Assembly (NCBI GenBank): GCA_029204225.1 | Contig: MU831940.1 | Coordinates: 1 to 64,000 of the forward strand | Origin: Diphasiastrum complanatum | Taxonomy: Eukaryota; Streptophyta; Lycopodiopsida; Lycopodiales; Lycopodiaceae | Length of the DNA: 64,000 nucleotides | Direction of reading: 5' to 3' | Part shown: in pieces, positions 61,301 to 64,000 of the stretch | Position numbering within the stretch: the stretch's first letter is position 1 | How the letters are laid out: each line of letters opens with the position of its first letter | Position numbers and translations under genes: made by a program | The notes under the pieces: generated by a model | What the model saw: the letters and a program-made list of their open reading frames with translations, nothing else | What the model was told of the DNA's origin: nothing | Databases searched by the model: none

Positions 61301-64000
<2,700 letters not shown>

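Overview
This window looks like a gene-poor, repeat-dominated stretch of a land-plant nuclear genome. The evidence is a plant-type calmodulin gene with GT-AG introns, Copia elements primed by initiator tRNA-Met (TGGTATCAGAGC sites), short TTTAGGG runs, and many nested LTR, LINE, hAT and foldback elements. A 34.3-kb intron and a Penelope-like reverse transcriptase relic suggest a large genome, perhaps a seed-free plant or gymnosperm. That placement is a low-confidence inference.

The one clear intact host gene is calmodulin on the minus strand. Exons 2-4 lie at 25768-26565 and exon 1 lies at 60896-60971. The splice phase and the total of 149 residues fit exactly, so intron 1 is about 34.3 kb and holds nearly everything between 26.6 and 60.9 kb.

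Layout. 1-9.85 kb: two copies of one Copia family (copy 1 minus strand with both LTRs; copy 2 plus strand, 3'-truncated), both without an RT core. 9.99-10.13 kb: a miRNA-like hairpin. 11.93 kb: a pure (CT)160 array. 13.2-19.06 kb: an unusual cluster with a transposase-like relic, a spliced unknown gene on the minus strand, a G-box-rich divergent promoter, and a histone H3-like ORF whose frame runs (through TAG codons) into a spliced Ulp1/C48-like peptidase. 19.5-20.9 kb: an RT relic next to (CT)96. 21-25.8 kb: relics and the calmodulin 3' flank. Inside calmodulin intron 1: Ty3/gypsy integrase relics (28.5-30.0 kb); two related hAT-like elements (30.4-38.86 and 39.8-46.8 kb) that share (CT)n arrays at equivalent places; copy 1 carries a 1.3-kb gene-fragment inverted repeat and a LINE ORF1 insertion, copy 2 carries a Copia element that replaced about 1.5 kb; a palindromic nest with a MITE (46.8-48.3 kb); an internally deleted Copia (48.4-50.36 kb); a Ty3/gypsy relic (54.4-57.6 kb); a large foldback (58.0-59.9 kb); and a roughly 135-bp tandem repeat next to calmodulin exon 1. 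61-64 kb is the calmodulin 5' flank with a (GA)61 array and no recognised gene.

The strongest candidates for something undescribed are the H3-like/Ulp1-like locus with its divergent partner at 13-19 kb and the giant transposon-packed calmodulin intron. All family calls were made by reading motifs; no database search was possible.
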